Below, one piece after another: positions 44,740 to 52,690 of a stretch of DNA of 64,000 nt (position 1 is its first letter; each line of letters opens with the position of its first letter). A program made the translations under genes and the position numbers. Source of the DNA: an uncultured Dorea sp. (GTDB lineage Bacteria; Bacillota; Clostridia; Lachnospirales; Lachnospiraceae); NCBI GenBank assembly GCA_910579925.1, contig CAJTVY010000009.1:40501-104500 (forward strand). The letters are read 5' to 3'. A model generated the notes under the pieces. The model did no database searches. It was not told where the DNA came from and saw only the letters and a program-made list of their open reading frames with translations.

Positions 44740-45282
44740 TCAGCCTTTCTCGACGATTTCTAATCCTGCCAGGATAAAGTATTCAGATTGTACATGAATC
44801 CATGCCAGCCGCTTATGCCGGTCAATTTTCTGTATCCGATCCTCCATTCCCTTAAGCGGACCTTCCATCACCTTTGTAATTCCTCTGCAGATAATACCTC
44901 TGGACATCTCTACATTATGAGTTTTTCCACAAAGAAGCTTCAAAACCCCTTCTTCTTCCCCACTCATACATCGCAAGGAATTCTGTTGTATTATGTCATT
45001 GTAAGATTCACATTCATCCAGCAGCCTCTGCCCGTCATCGCTTTCCAGAACTACATTATTCGGAAATAAGCGTTTTTTCTCCATATGCCAGGCTCCTTCA
45101 TACCGACGCAGACAATCATAAGTCAGAATAAATGCATCTTTGAGTCCTCTGCCAGATAAATATTTTTGACACTGACTAAGAATTTTCTGCTCATTCTGTT
45201 TTTCACAGGAAAGTAAATACCAGATATAAATCCCTTCTTTCGTGGAGTAAGATACTCTGCGAAAATTTTTTATAGTTTTCAT
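44740..45282 (-). CDS. loaP: NusG paralog, LoaP-type operon antiterminator
   Basis: A 180-residue NusG-family protein: NGN domain (IWYLLSCEKQNEQKILSQC, AFILTYDCLRRYEGAWHMEKKRLFPNNVVLE) and C-terminal KOW domain (GITKVMEGPLKGMEDRIQKIDRHKRLAWIHV). Specialised paralogs of this kind (LoaP, UpxY, RfaH) sit first in long exopolysaccharide operons and stop premature termination. Here it heads 11 EPS genes. The N-terminus is about 18 residues longer than usual, has no clear ribosome site, and codons 5-13 carry the sequence complementary to the upstream terminator. The real start could be lower down (for example a weak codon near GIYIW). Confidence 0.87.
   Translation of the reverse strand: MKTIKNFRRVSYSTKEGIYIWYLLSCEKQNEQKILSQCQKYLSGRGLKDAFILTYDCLRRYEGAWHMEKKRLFPNNVVLESDDGQRLLDECESYNDIIQQNSLRCMSGEEEGVLKLLCGKTHNVEMSRGIICRGITKVMEGPLKGMEDRIQKIDRHKRLAWIHVQSEYFILAGLEIVEKG
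45245..45262. promoter_or_regulatory. 18-nt copy of the upstream terminator arm inside loaP
   Basis: GAGTAAGATACTCTGCGA on the plus strand is an exact match to the minus strand of the hairpin at 45452-45488. A minus-strand transcript that runs through that hairpin would therefore carry a perfect 18-bp partner within the first codons of loaP. Confidence 0.7.
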
Positions 45283-45451
45283 CTGATAATTAATACATTT
45301 ATACTTAAAGAACAGTTTTTTTGATTATATATTTTAAATTTACAGACTTTATTTTTCATTTACTTTCGTGAATTTCACCAAATTTATACAAAAGCAAATT
45401 AAGTATTGATTTATTTATTTCAGATAGCTATAATAGATATGCTGTTTAAAG
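45283..45451 (-). promoter_or_regulatory. AT-rich leader/promoter region of the EPS operon
   Basis: About 170 bp with no gene, very AT-rich. A GTGAAATTCAC palindrome lies at about 45368-45378. No sigma-A box of good quality was found; the region probably holds the operon promoter and the RNA target of LoaP. Confidence 0.45.
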
Positions 45452-45488
45452 AAAAAATCGCAGAGTATCTTACTCTGCGATTTTTTTT
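45452..45488. terminator. Bidirectional terminator between SDR and EPS operon
   Basis: Perfect 12-bp stem (45456-45467 with 45471-45482), 3-nt loop, with six A before and eight T after it on the plus strand, so it works in both directions. On the minus strand it ends the SDR transcript before the loaP leader. Confidence 0.92.
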
Positions 45489-45511
45489 GAAAGGATTTCC
45501 ATAATATTTCT

Positions 45512-46309
45512 TTATCTGCGTTCCGAACTCTCCACCAGATCTCCAAACACCGGAGTTGCAAGACCGAACCCGCCTGCAACCGTCATAATCTGCCCGGTGG
45601 TAAACGCCGCGTCATCACTGGCAAAATAGACGACCGCAGCCGCAATCTCTTCCGGCAGTCCCATTCTGCGGATCGGCGTATGTTTCAAAAACAGTTCCCT
45701 AAAATGATCCGTCAGGTTATTCTGAACGGCATCCGTTGCCGTCATTCCCGGCAGTACCGCATTACAGCGGATATTGTGGCGAGCCTCGTGAACCGCCGTC
45801 AGCTTAGTCAGATAATTAATCGCAGCCTTGGTAGTTCCATAAGCAATCTGAGAAATATCCGGCACCTGTCCGCCTACGGATGAAATATTGATAATACTTC
45901 CGCCGCCCGTCTTAGCCATATGCCTAACTGCCGCCTGGGATGCGATAAACACGCTCTTTAGATTCACATTCACGGTATTAATAAATACATCCACGTCTGT
46001 ATTCGCAAGATCCAGATCCTGTCTCGGGTTAGAAGTACCGAAGTTATTTACCAGAACATCAATCCGTCCTTCCTTTTCAACCACTTCTTCAATCATGGTA
46101 GAGAAAGTCTCTTCCTTCGTGGCATCATTATAGACATATTTTACATTGCCGCCCTCTGCATTCAACTCATCTGCAACTGATTTCGCAAGTTCCAGATTTC
46201 TCGCCGCCATGTAAACCTTTGCTCCCTCTTTTGCACACGCCTTCACCGTTGCAAGTCCGATGCCTCTTGTCGACGCAGTAATCAATACTACCTTTCCATC
46301 CAATCTCAT
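45512..46309 (-). CDS. Short-chain dehydrogenase, probable 7alpha-hydroxysteroid dehydrogenase
   Basis: A 265-residue classical SDR: cofactor motif TASTRGIG (11-18), NNFG, catalytic Ser in NISSVGG (about 143-144), Tyr157-x3-Lys161 in YGTTKAAINYLTKL. The whole sequence follows the clostridial 7alpha-HSDH pattern (VYNDATKEET, VPDISQIAYG, RCNAVLPGMTATDAVQNNLTDHF, TGQIMTVAGGFGLATPVFGD), which oxidises the 7alpha-OH of primary bile acids. The assignment is by recalled family likeness; another SDR substrate is possible. AGGAGG precedes the ATG; it stands alone with a terminator. Confidence 0.75.
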   Translation of the reverse strand: MRLDGKVVLITASTRGIGLATVKACAKEGAKVYMAARNLELAKSVADELNAEGGNVKYVYNDATKEETFSTMIEEVVEKEGRIDVLVNNFGTSNPRQDLDLANTDVDVFINTVNVNLKSVFIASQAAVRHMAKTGGGSIINISSVGGQVPDISQIAYGTTKAAINYLTKLTAVHEARHNIRCNAVLPGMTATDAVQNNLTDHFRELFLKHTPIRRMGLPEEIAAAVVYFASDDAAFTTGQIMTVAGGFGLATPVFGDLVESSERR

Positions 46310-46411
46310 ACACGAAACCTCCTGTAAACTATTTGTGGCCTTGCAGCCTTCCTTAATCCGTCTACAGTTATTCTATCCCCTTTCTCCAAAACAATCAATA
46401 ATATGAAAACA

Positions 46412-46429
46412 AATGCAGGATTTTGCATT
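46412..46429 (-). terminator. Probable terminator of the GH31 gene
   Basis: Minus strand AATGCA/TGCATT 6-bp stem with a 6-nt loop followed by TGTTTTC, about 47 nt after the GH31 stop. Short, so only likely. Confidence 0.5.
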
Positions 46430-46475
46430 AATTTGTCTGATATTTTTGAAATCTATCCGAAGATTTTGATTCATC

Positions 46476-48470
46476 CTATTTCCTTAACTTCCGATAACGT
46501 CCTTCTTTTTCATACTCCTTCGTGACTCCGTCATCCTCATAAAGCACATACTCAGCGCCTTCAAATCCGACCATCTCCGGGCTCTTTGTATCCAGTTCCT
46601 CCACACATTTCGCCGCTTTTACCAGAGGAATACATCTTCCTTCCCGTATAAACAAAGGCACCTCGTCAAGGGCTACTTCCACAAAATGATGCCCTTTTTC
46701 AAAAATCTCCTTAGAATATTCCCCATCTTTCCGGAACTTCACAAGCATCATACGCTCCGGCAGATAGACATATCGTCCCTTCGCATTCTGGGTATAGACA
46801 GGCGCAATCATGGCCTCATCGCCCAGCATGACCTGATCCTCTACTCCTGCCGCAAAAGAATCCTCTGGATACACAAATGCCAACGGCCTGAAATACAGAT
46901 CATCGGTAAGGGCCGCCTTCATATACTCACTGTACAGATAGGGTACCAGACGGTATCTGGTTTCAACGATCCCCCGGAAATCTTCTACGTTCTCAAACTG
47001 ATATCCCTCCTGTTCCCTGGTTCCAAGAGCCGCATGATTACGCATAAGAGGAGTAAATACACCAAGGGCCATCCAGCGGAGCACCAGATCTCTGGTGGCA
47101 TCCGCACCAAATCCTCCAAGATCCGCACCAGTATACAGGAAGCCGCACATGTTCAGAGACGGCATCATTTTCAGATTTAAAAGAATATGGGACCACCAGG
47201 ACTTATTATCTCCCGTCCAGATTCCTCCATAACGATGCATTCCGATGTAGGAGGAACGGGAAAACAGCAGAATCCGCTTATCCTCTGCAATCTCATCGAA
47301 AGCCTCCCCTGCCGCCCTGGTCATGTTATATCCATAGAGGTTATGGACCTTATCATGGCGAATCCGCTTCCCGTCCACCCAATGGTAGAACCGTCTATAG
47401 TCCTCCGGGGCATTGGCAAGGCCTGTAACCTTTTCCAGTTCCTGAAGCGGAATCCTGTCTACATCCTCGCCGGCATACTTACGAAGAGTTAAAAGCAGAT
47501 CGTCCATTCCCTCCCGTGAATAGAAGATTGCCGGCTCATTCATGTCATTCCAGAATCCCTCGATTCCCTGGTCAATCAGAAAGCGGTACTTGCCGCCAAA
47601 CCATTTCCGGGCATCCTGGTTTAATACGTCGGGGAAATGGGTATCGCCAGGCCAGACTGCCGCCACGAATTCACTGCCGTCTTCCCGCTTACAGAAATAT
47701 CCCTTTTCCACGCCTTCCTCATAAACAGAATAGCCTTCTTCTACCTTCACGCCCGCATCAATGATCGGAACCAGACGGATTCCCTGTTTTCGCATCTCCT
47801 CTACAAATGCCGGGAAATCCGGAAAGTTCTCTTCGTTTACAGTAAAATCCTTATAATCCTGCATATAGTCAATATCCATGTAGATCATGTCCATCGGAAT
47901 GTCATTCTTACGGTATCCTTCCGCAACCTTGAAGAAATCTTCCTGTGTCCGGTATCCCCACCGGCTCTGCCCGAACCCGAAAGCAAACTTCGGCGGAATA
48001 TAGCTTCTGCCGATCATTTTACGGAACTGCTTCACAATGTCATAGGCAGACTCTCCCTCAATCACATATAGATAGAGATTGGCTTCCTTTGAGCTTACCA
48101 TTAGAAGATCTGACCTGGTATACCCGATATCAAAGGTTATCTCAGCCGGATAATCGAAGAACAGGCCAACGTTCTTCTCCCCGGAAATCACGATAAAGTT
48201 ATGGGCGCCGTACAGAGAACGCTTATCCTCCGTATGATTCGGATCGTCCGTACAGTTACTGATATAACAGTATCCTCTCTTGTTCAGTCCTCTGTTGGCC
48301 TCGCCGAGTCCATAGACGATGTCATCTTCTGCCATCTGATATAAAAATGTAAATCCATCCGTCAGAGAAACCTGTCCGATCCCGACAAACTCCGATCCCG
48401 GCCCTGCTTCCATCTTCTCAACCACAGCTTCTGTCTCAAATGGTTCTCCATATACATATTTTCGTATCAT
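46476..48470 (-). CDS. GH31 alpha-glucosidase (cytosolic, Ro-alphaG1-like)
   Basis: A 664-residue family 31 glycoside hydrolase without signal peptide. Nucleophile Asp about 309 in GFWNDMNEPAIF, acid/base Asp about 421 in GGIWTGDNKSWWSHILL, plus YGLGEANRGLNKRGYCYISNCTDDPNHTEDK and FGFGQSRWGYRTQEDF. The match to the Blautia obeum alpha-glucosidase (about 663 residues) extends along the whole length as I remember it; that enzyme prefers alpha-1,6 linkages (isomaltose). It likely acts on small imported malto/isomalto-oligosaccharides, but no importer is adjacent. AAGGAGG lies upstream of the ATG. Confidence 0.93.
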   Translation of the reverse strand: MIRKYVYGEPFETEAVVEKMEAGPGSEFVGIGQVSLTDGFTFLYQMAEDDIVYGLGEANRGLNKRGYCYISNCTDDPNHTEDKRSLYGAHNFIVISGEKNVGLFFDYPAEITFDIGYTRSDLLMVSSKEANLYLYVIEGESAYDIVKQFRKMIGRSYIPPKFAFGFGQSRWGYRTQEDFFKVAEGYRKNDIPMDMIYMDIDYMQDYKDFTVNEENFPDFPAFVEEMRKQGIRLVPIIDAGVKVEEGYSVYEEGVEKGYFCKREDGSEFVAAVWPGDTHFPDVLNQDARKWFGGKYRFLIDQGIEGFWNDMNEPAIFYSREGMDDLLLTLRKYAGEDVDRIPLQELEKVTGLANAPEDYRRFYHWVDGKRIRHDKVHNLYGYNMTRAAGEAFDEIAEDKRILLFSRSSYIGMHRYGGIWTGDNKSWWSHILLNLKMMPSLNMCGFLYTGADLGGFGADATRDLVLRWMALGVFTPLMRNHAALGTREQEGYQFENVEDFRGIVETRYRLVPYLYSEYMKAALTDDLYFRPLAFVYPEDSFAAGVEDQVMLGDEAMIAPVYTQNAKGRYVYLPERMMLVKFRKDGEYSKEIFEKGHHFVEVALDEVPLFIREGRCIPLVKAAKCVEELDTKSPEMVGFEGAEYVLYEDDGVTKEYEKEGRYRKLRK

Positions 48471-48569
48471 ACCTGTCTTCCTCCTTCATGACTTTTCATC
48501 CTTCATAAATTTCATTATATTACAATTTTTACGGTTCTTCTTACATTATTTATACAAAAAACAATATTA

Positions 48570-49466
48570 TTATGACTTTTCTCCGACACTCTGTTTTTTC
48601 TCCGGAAGCTGCGCCAGAATGATGGCTCCGAACATCAGCACGCACCCCATAGATTCCCGTACAGAAAGCCTCTCCCCCAGCACCGCCCATCCGGCCAGTA
48701 CCGAGAAGCAGGACTCCAGGCTCAGAATCAGAGAAGCAACGGCCGGGTTCACATTTCTCTGGCCGATAATCTGCAGGGTATACGCCACGCCGCAGGACAG
48801 CACGCCTGCATACAGAAGCGGTATCCAGCCATTCACCATGTCTCCCACCCTCGGCGTCTCCAGAAGGAACATGAACGGCAGAGACGCAATCCCGCATACA
48901 AAGAACTGGATGCAGGACATCCTGACCCCGTCAACCCGGGGTGAGAAATGATCAATCACAAGAATATGTACAGAAAATATCAGCGCACAGGCAAAGATCA
49001 GAATGTCCCCTTTTCCAACAGAGAACTGTTCTGTCATACAGAGAAAATACAGGCCAAGAAGCGCCATCACAACGGCAATCCATATCTTGTACCCGATCTT
49101 TTTCCGAAGAAAAATGCCAAATACCGGAACGATCACAATATAAAAAGCCGTAATAAATCCCGCCTTCCCAGCCGTTGTATACTGAATCCCGATCTGCTGA
49201 AGACTGGTGGCTGCAAACAGAAGGAGTCCGCAGGCAATCCCCCCGGCCGCCAGATCTTTTCGGTTTCCAGAAACATTCCCGCCTTCTTTTCCACCTGTCA
49301 TCTGCAGAATGGCAATACAGGGAATCAGCGCCGCTCCCCCGATCAGACTTCTGACTCCATTAAAAGTAAACGGCTCCAGATAATCCATCCCCACACTCTG
49401 GGCAACAAAGGCAGTTCCCCAGATAAATGCAGTCAAAACCAACATCAACACATTCTTTGTTTTCAT
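48570..49466 (-). CDS. EamA/DMT-family transporter
   Basis: A 298-residue membrane protein with ten helices in two EamA repeats (starting FIWGTAFVAQSVGMDYLEP and ALLGLYFLCM; second repeat GVLSCGVAYTLQIIGQRNVNPAVASLILSLES). The family exports metabolites or amino acids; no substrate can be named. GAGGTG lies before the ATG. A palindromic MITE-like element starts 23 bp upstream, so its promoter is probably within that element. Confidence 0.88.
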   Translation of the reverse strand: MKTKNVLMLVLTAFIWGTAFVAQSVGMDYLEPFTFNGVRSLIGGAALIPCIAILQMTGGKEGGNVSGNRKDLAAGGIACGLLLFAATSLQQIGIQYTTAGKAGFITAFYIVIVPVFGIFLRKKIGYKIWIAVVMALLGLYFLCMTEQFSVGKGDILIFACALIFSVHILVIDHFSPRVDGVRMSCIQFFVCGIASLPFMFLLETPRVGDMVNGWIPLLYAGVLSCGVAYTLQIIGQRNVNPAVASLILSLESCFSVLAGWAVLGERLSVRESMGCVLMFGAIILAQLPEKKQSVGEKS

Positions 49467-49489
49467 CGTACATCACCTCATAAAAATCT

Positions 49490-49650
49490 AGTGTAGTGAC
49501 ACATTTACTTTCAGTCAAATGACGCAGAATAAATTTTCAGTCTGCAAGGCGTCTGAACGAGGCGATGCGGTGGCATCGTTGAGTGAAGCCAACGCAGCAG
49601 ATGGAAATTCAGGCAAGTCATTTGACGAAATGTAAATGTGTCAGCACACT
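49490..49650. mobile_element. MITE-like palindromic element, about 161 bp
   Basis: Ends are imperfect ~34-nt inverted repeats: AGTGTAGTGACACATTTAC at 49490 against the reverse complement AGTGTGCTGACACATTTAC from 49650, then TCAAATGAC on both sides. The centre has a CGATGC/GCATCG hairpin (about 49561-49576). No open frame. It fills most of the gap between the divergent EamA and YwaF-like genes. No clear target-site duplication was seen. Confidence 0.65.
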
Positions 49651-49651
49651 G

Positions 49652-49669
49652 GTATGCCTTGAGGCATAC
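49652..49669. other. Small hairpin next to the MITE-like element
   Basis: GTATGCC, loop TTGA, GGCATAC: a 7-bp perfect stem immediately after the palindromic element; could be the left side of a promoter region or an operator for the YwaF-like gene. Confidence 0.45.
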
Positions 49670-49755
49670 TTTCCAATTATAGCATATTTATCCAGACTGG
49701 TGTATAATAAATACGACTTCCAGAAATACTAATCCATATTCTATAGGGGGCTGAT

Positions 49756-50382
49756 ATGAAAAAATTCTTTTTTTACTGTGGATTTCTGATGTTTCTGAGT
49801 GAGATCTTGAAACAACTCACCCTTACCTATATCGTAAATCACGGAACGTATAACTGGTGGTATTTCCCCTTTCAGTTATGCAGTATCCCTATGTACGTCT
49901 GCCTTCTGCTCCCTGTCGTTCCATCCCCGCGGATCCAGGGCGTGTTACTGACATTTCTTATGGATTTCGGTCTCCTTAGCGGTATCTTCACATTTTTTGA
50001 TACCACTGGTATGTACTATAGTCTTCCTCTGCTCACCTTCCACTCCTTTGCATGGCATATCCTTCTGATTATCCTTGGAATCGTCGCCGGACTCACGGGA
50101 AAGGCCGATTACTCCGGGAAAGGATTCGCCGGAAGCGCGGCTTTCTTCCTTGCCTGCTGCCTGCTTGCCACCGGTTTCAATCTGATCTTCTATCCCTTCG
50201 GACGGATTAACATGTTCTATATCAGCCCCCGCTGCCGGATGAGCCAGATTGTATTCCGGGATATTTGCAAAATCTTCGGAAACGGGGCGGCCGTCACTTC
50301 CTATCTCCTGGCAATCCTGACCGGGGCCGGACTTCTCCATCTGGCCTGGAAATGGAAACGGCAGAAAACGATTTTACCTTGA
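49756..50382 (+). CDS. YwaF-like membrane protein
   Basis: A 208-residue integral membrane protein with about six helices. The start FLMFLSEILKQLTLTYIVNHGTYNWWYFPFQLCSIPMY, with the aromatic NWWYFPFQLC motif, is characteristic of the YwaF/TMEM164-like family of unknown function. AGGGGGCTGAT precedes the ATG. A TATAAT box lies at 49703-49708, but no convincing -35. Confidence 0.75.
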   Translation: MKKFFFYCGFLMFLSEILKQLTLTYIVNHGTYNWWYFPFQLCSIPMYVCLLLPVVPSPRIQGVLLTFLMDFGLLSGIFTFFDTTGMYYSLPLLTFHSFAWHILLIILGIVAGLTGKADYSGKGFAGSAAFFLACCLLATGFNLIFYPFGRINMFYISPRCRMSQIVFRDICKIFGNGAAVTSYLLAILTGAGLLHLAWKWKRQKTILP

Positions 50383-50432
50383 TTCCATCATTAAAGATTT
50401 GTATAATGGAGATAACATTAGGAGGTAAGTCG

Positions 50433-50780
50433 ATGATAACAGAACAATTATTAAAGTCCCCTGGTTTTCTTTACCAGGTGGGAAATACCTATTACTATCT
50501 TGGAAAATGGATCTGCCGGGAATGTACAGAAGTGGATGCCGCCGACTGCGTTACGATGTACGAGATGTGCCGCAGCGGACACGAAGAACCCGATACCGGT
50601 ATGTATTTTAACAAACTGCGGGCCTACAGTGACTTTGCATTAGAAGTCCCCTGTAATCCCGCAAAGACGAAAGCAGATATGACGGCGTTATTAGACGGTC
50701 TTTCCCCTGCGTCCCTTGCTTCCCTTGAGACGCAGTTTCAGCATTTTGAAGAGGATTATCACAGATACTGCGGATCATAG
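50433..50780 (+). CDS. Conserved-looking small protein of unknown function
   Basis: A 115-residue soluble protein (MITEQLLKSPGFLYQVGNTYYYLGKWICRECTEVD...). No family recognised. It has six Cys spread without a clear metal-site spacing, and an acidic C-terminus. GGAGG lies seven nt before the ATG at 50433, which is the reason for that start although the frame is open further upstream into the YwaF-like gene. Its stop overlaps the end of the convergent yitT gene by 6 nt. Confidence 0.7.
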   Translation: MITEQLLKSPGFLYQVGNTYYYLGKWICRECTEVDAADCVTMYEMCRSGHEEPDTGMYFNKLRAYSDFALEVPCNPAKTKADMTALLDGLSPASLASLETQFQHFEEDYHRYCGS

Positions 50781-51662
50781 CCTCTTCTCGAAATTTCCTA
50801 CGACCGCCGAGCCTTCGGTCAGAATCATAAACGCATTGGGGTCAATACTATGTACAATATGCTTAATCTGATTGACTTCGTATTTCGAAACCATAACAAA
50901 CAGGATGTACGATCTCATCTGTGTATAGGCCCCTTCTCCGTCCCAGGTGGTCACACCCCGCCCGGTCTGTTCCATGATTGCCTTGGATATCCCCAGTTTC
51001 TTGGTAAAAATCATCACACTGGTATTGATATTCTGAATATGCACCTTATCGACAGTCAGTGCAAAGACGGTGGCATAGATCAGAGAATACACTACAATCT
51101 CAATGTCAAACATAAAAAGACAGATTCCGTATACTGCCAGATTCACCAGGATATTAACCTGTCCCACGCTGACGTTCCGGTATTTCTTCGCACAGCACAT
51201 CCCTATAATGTCCGGGCCGCCTGCCGATCCCCGTCCCCGAAGGATCATCCCGCTCCCGGCGCCTGCTATGATGCCCCCGATGATACAGGCCGTCAGATAA
51301 TCTTCTATAATAGGACTTTGGGGGACAGGCACCATCACCAGGAATACGCTGATCACGGTTGTACCAAACAGAGACTTCATCAGAAATCCCTTCCCCATCA
51401 CGCGAAGCCCCATAATAAACAGCGGTATATTCAGAATGTAGTAAATTGCGCCGGCAATATCCATCCCAGGCGGAAGCCGAAACTGAAGCACGCCTACCAT
51501 AAATGTACGGATCAGCTGCGCAATCCCCATAAATCCTCCGTTATACAAATCAAGCGGCGTAATCAGCATATTCAGACCCACCGCATAAGTCAGACATCCC
51601 AGCACAATGTAGCCGTTCTGTACCAGACTTTCTTTCTTCTTTACGTTCATCTTCTCCAACAT
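50775..51662 (-). CDS. YitT-family membrane protein
   Basis: A 295-residue protein: five to six helices of the YitT membrane domain (VLGCLTYAVGLNMLITPLDLYNGGFMGIAQLI, GAGSGMILRGRGSAGGPDIIGM) and a C-terminal soluble DUF2179 domain (RGVTTWDGEGAYTQMRSYILFVMVSKYEVNQIKHIVHSID). Role unknown in general. The start has AGGG a few nt upstream. It follows the MerR gene, reading the same way, by 47 bp. Confidence 0.9.
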   Translation of the reverse strand: MLEKMNVKKKESLVQNGYIVLGCLTYAVGLNMLITPLDLYNGGFMGIAQLIRTFMVGVLQFRLPPGMDIAGAIYYILNIPLFIMGLRVMGKGFLMKSLFGTTVISVFLVMVPVPQSPIIEDYLTACIIGGIIAGAGSGMILRGRGSAGGPDIIGMCCAKKYRNVSVGQVNILVNLAVYGICLFMFDIEIVVYSLIYATVFALTVDKVHIQNINTSVMIFTKKLGISKAIMEQTGRGVTTWDGEGAYTQMRSYILFVMVSKYEVNQIKHIVHSIDPNAFMILTEGSAVVGNFEKRL

Positions 51663-51709
51663 GTTACCCTATCCCTCTCTTTTTCTTTCGCATTCCCCGC
51701 AAATCAACG

Positions 51710-52510
51710 TCATTTCTCCTTCTCTACCCGGAACTGCAGCTCTGTTATATGCTCCCTGACCCGTTCCGACACATGGATATCCACCCAGAGAATCTCATAC
51801 ACGTCACTTGCCATCCGATATCCATTCTTCTTCGCATAATTTAGAAGCTCTGGCAGAAACTTATAATTCTGTCCGCAGTCTCCCTGGTAACTTAAACTCA
51901 GATAATCCCCTCCCGGAATCATGGCCTCTCCTTCCTCGTCAATCATAAAGACCCCGGAATATTCCCTGCACTGGTTGTTCCTTGCATTCTCCTTAAGAAT
52001 GACCGAACCAATCCGGTTGCTTCCGATGACATACAAGGTCTCTGGGTTTTTATTCAGAAGCTGTTTAATCAGCACGTCCATCTCCTCGTCCTGCCGGTAT
52101 CCTTCCCCAATATAATGGCAGCGCCGGTCCGGCAGACGGCACGTCTTAACCTTTCCCATCTCTTTGCCGACGCATTCTGCCAGCATATCGACACGCTCTT
52201 TTACATTCTTCTGAAGCCTCCTTAACTTCTCCTGCTTCTCATGAATCATTCGCAGTTCGTCCTCCAGCAGTTTCCTGGTTGTGCTTACAGTATGATCCTT
52301 AAGATAAATCCCTATCTGTTCCATCGAGAAACCCAGTTCTCTAAGTTCACGGATCACATTCAGCCTCCAGATATCTTCTGTACGGTAGAGACGGTACTGG
52401 TTCTCCCCCCGCTTCGGCCTCAGAATTCCGATCTTCTCGTAATACCGTAGGGAATCCGTACCGATATGGTACATTCTTGAGATCTCGCCGATTTTAAAAT
52501 ATTTTCCCAT
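51710..52510 (-). CDS. MerR-family regulator with effector-binding domain
   Basis: A 266-residue regulator: MerR winged helix (YFKIGEISRMYHIGTDSLRYYEKIGILRPKR), coiled-coil dimer helix (to about 125), and a GyrI/AraC-type effector domain (RRCHYIGEGYRQDEEMDVLIKQLL, then GDYLSLSYQGDCG) as in BmrR. Such proteins bind cationic lipophilic drugs. GAGGAAGACTAG precedes the ATG. It is divergent from a MATE exporter whose promoter has the 19-bp spacer and dyad used by MerR activators, so it almost surely controls that gene. Confidence 0.9.
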   Translation of the reverse strand: MGKYFKIGEISRMYHIGTDSLRYYEKIGILRPKRGENQYRLYRTEDIWRLNVIRELRELGFSMEQIGIYLKDHTVSTTRKLLEDELRMIHEKQEKLRRLQKNVKERVDMLAECVGKEMGKVKTCRLPDRRCHYIGEGYRQDEEMDVLIKQLLNKNPETLYVIGSNRIGSVILKENARNNQCREYSGVFMIDEEGEAMIPGGDYLSLSYQGDCGQNYKFLPELLNYAKKNGYRMASDVYEILWVDIHVSERVREHITELQFRVEKEK

Positions 52511-52613
52511 CTAGTCTTCCTCAATTTCTGTCATCCATCTGCAAAGCAGACTGCTTCCTCATCGGATGATTTCTCTTTATTATAAATGAATCACCGATGA
52601 AACTCAATCCCTA

Positions 52614-52644
52614 TTGACATTAGTATAATACTAAGGTTTAAAAT
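52614..52644 (+). promoter_or_regulatory. MerR-type activator promoter of the MATE gene
   Basis: TTGACA (52614-52619), a 19-bp spacer, TAAAAT (52639-52644). Inside the spacer sits a perfect dyad TTAGTAT-A-ATACTAA (52620-52634). Over-long spacer plus central dyad is the hallmark of promoters that MerR regulators activate by DNA distortion. Confidence 0.88.
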
Positions 52645-52690
52645 ACTGATAGCCCATATGAGCACGTTTTATTACCAGGAGGTTTTATCA

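Noticed and set aside
50850..51839. 329-codon plus-strand frame
   Set aside because: Antisense to yitT, which has clear family motifs; the frame has shadow-like composition.
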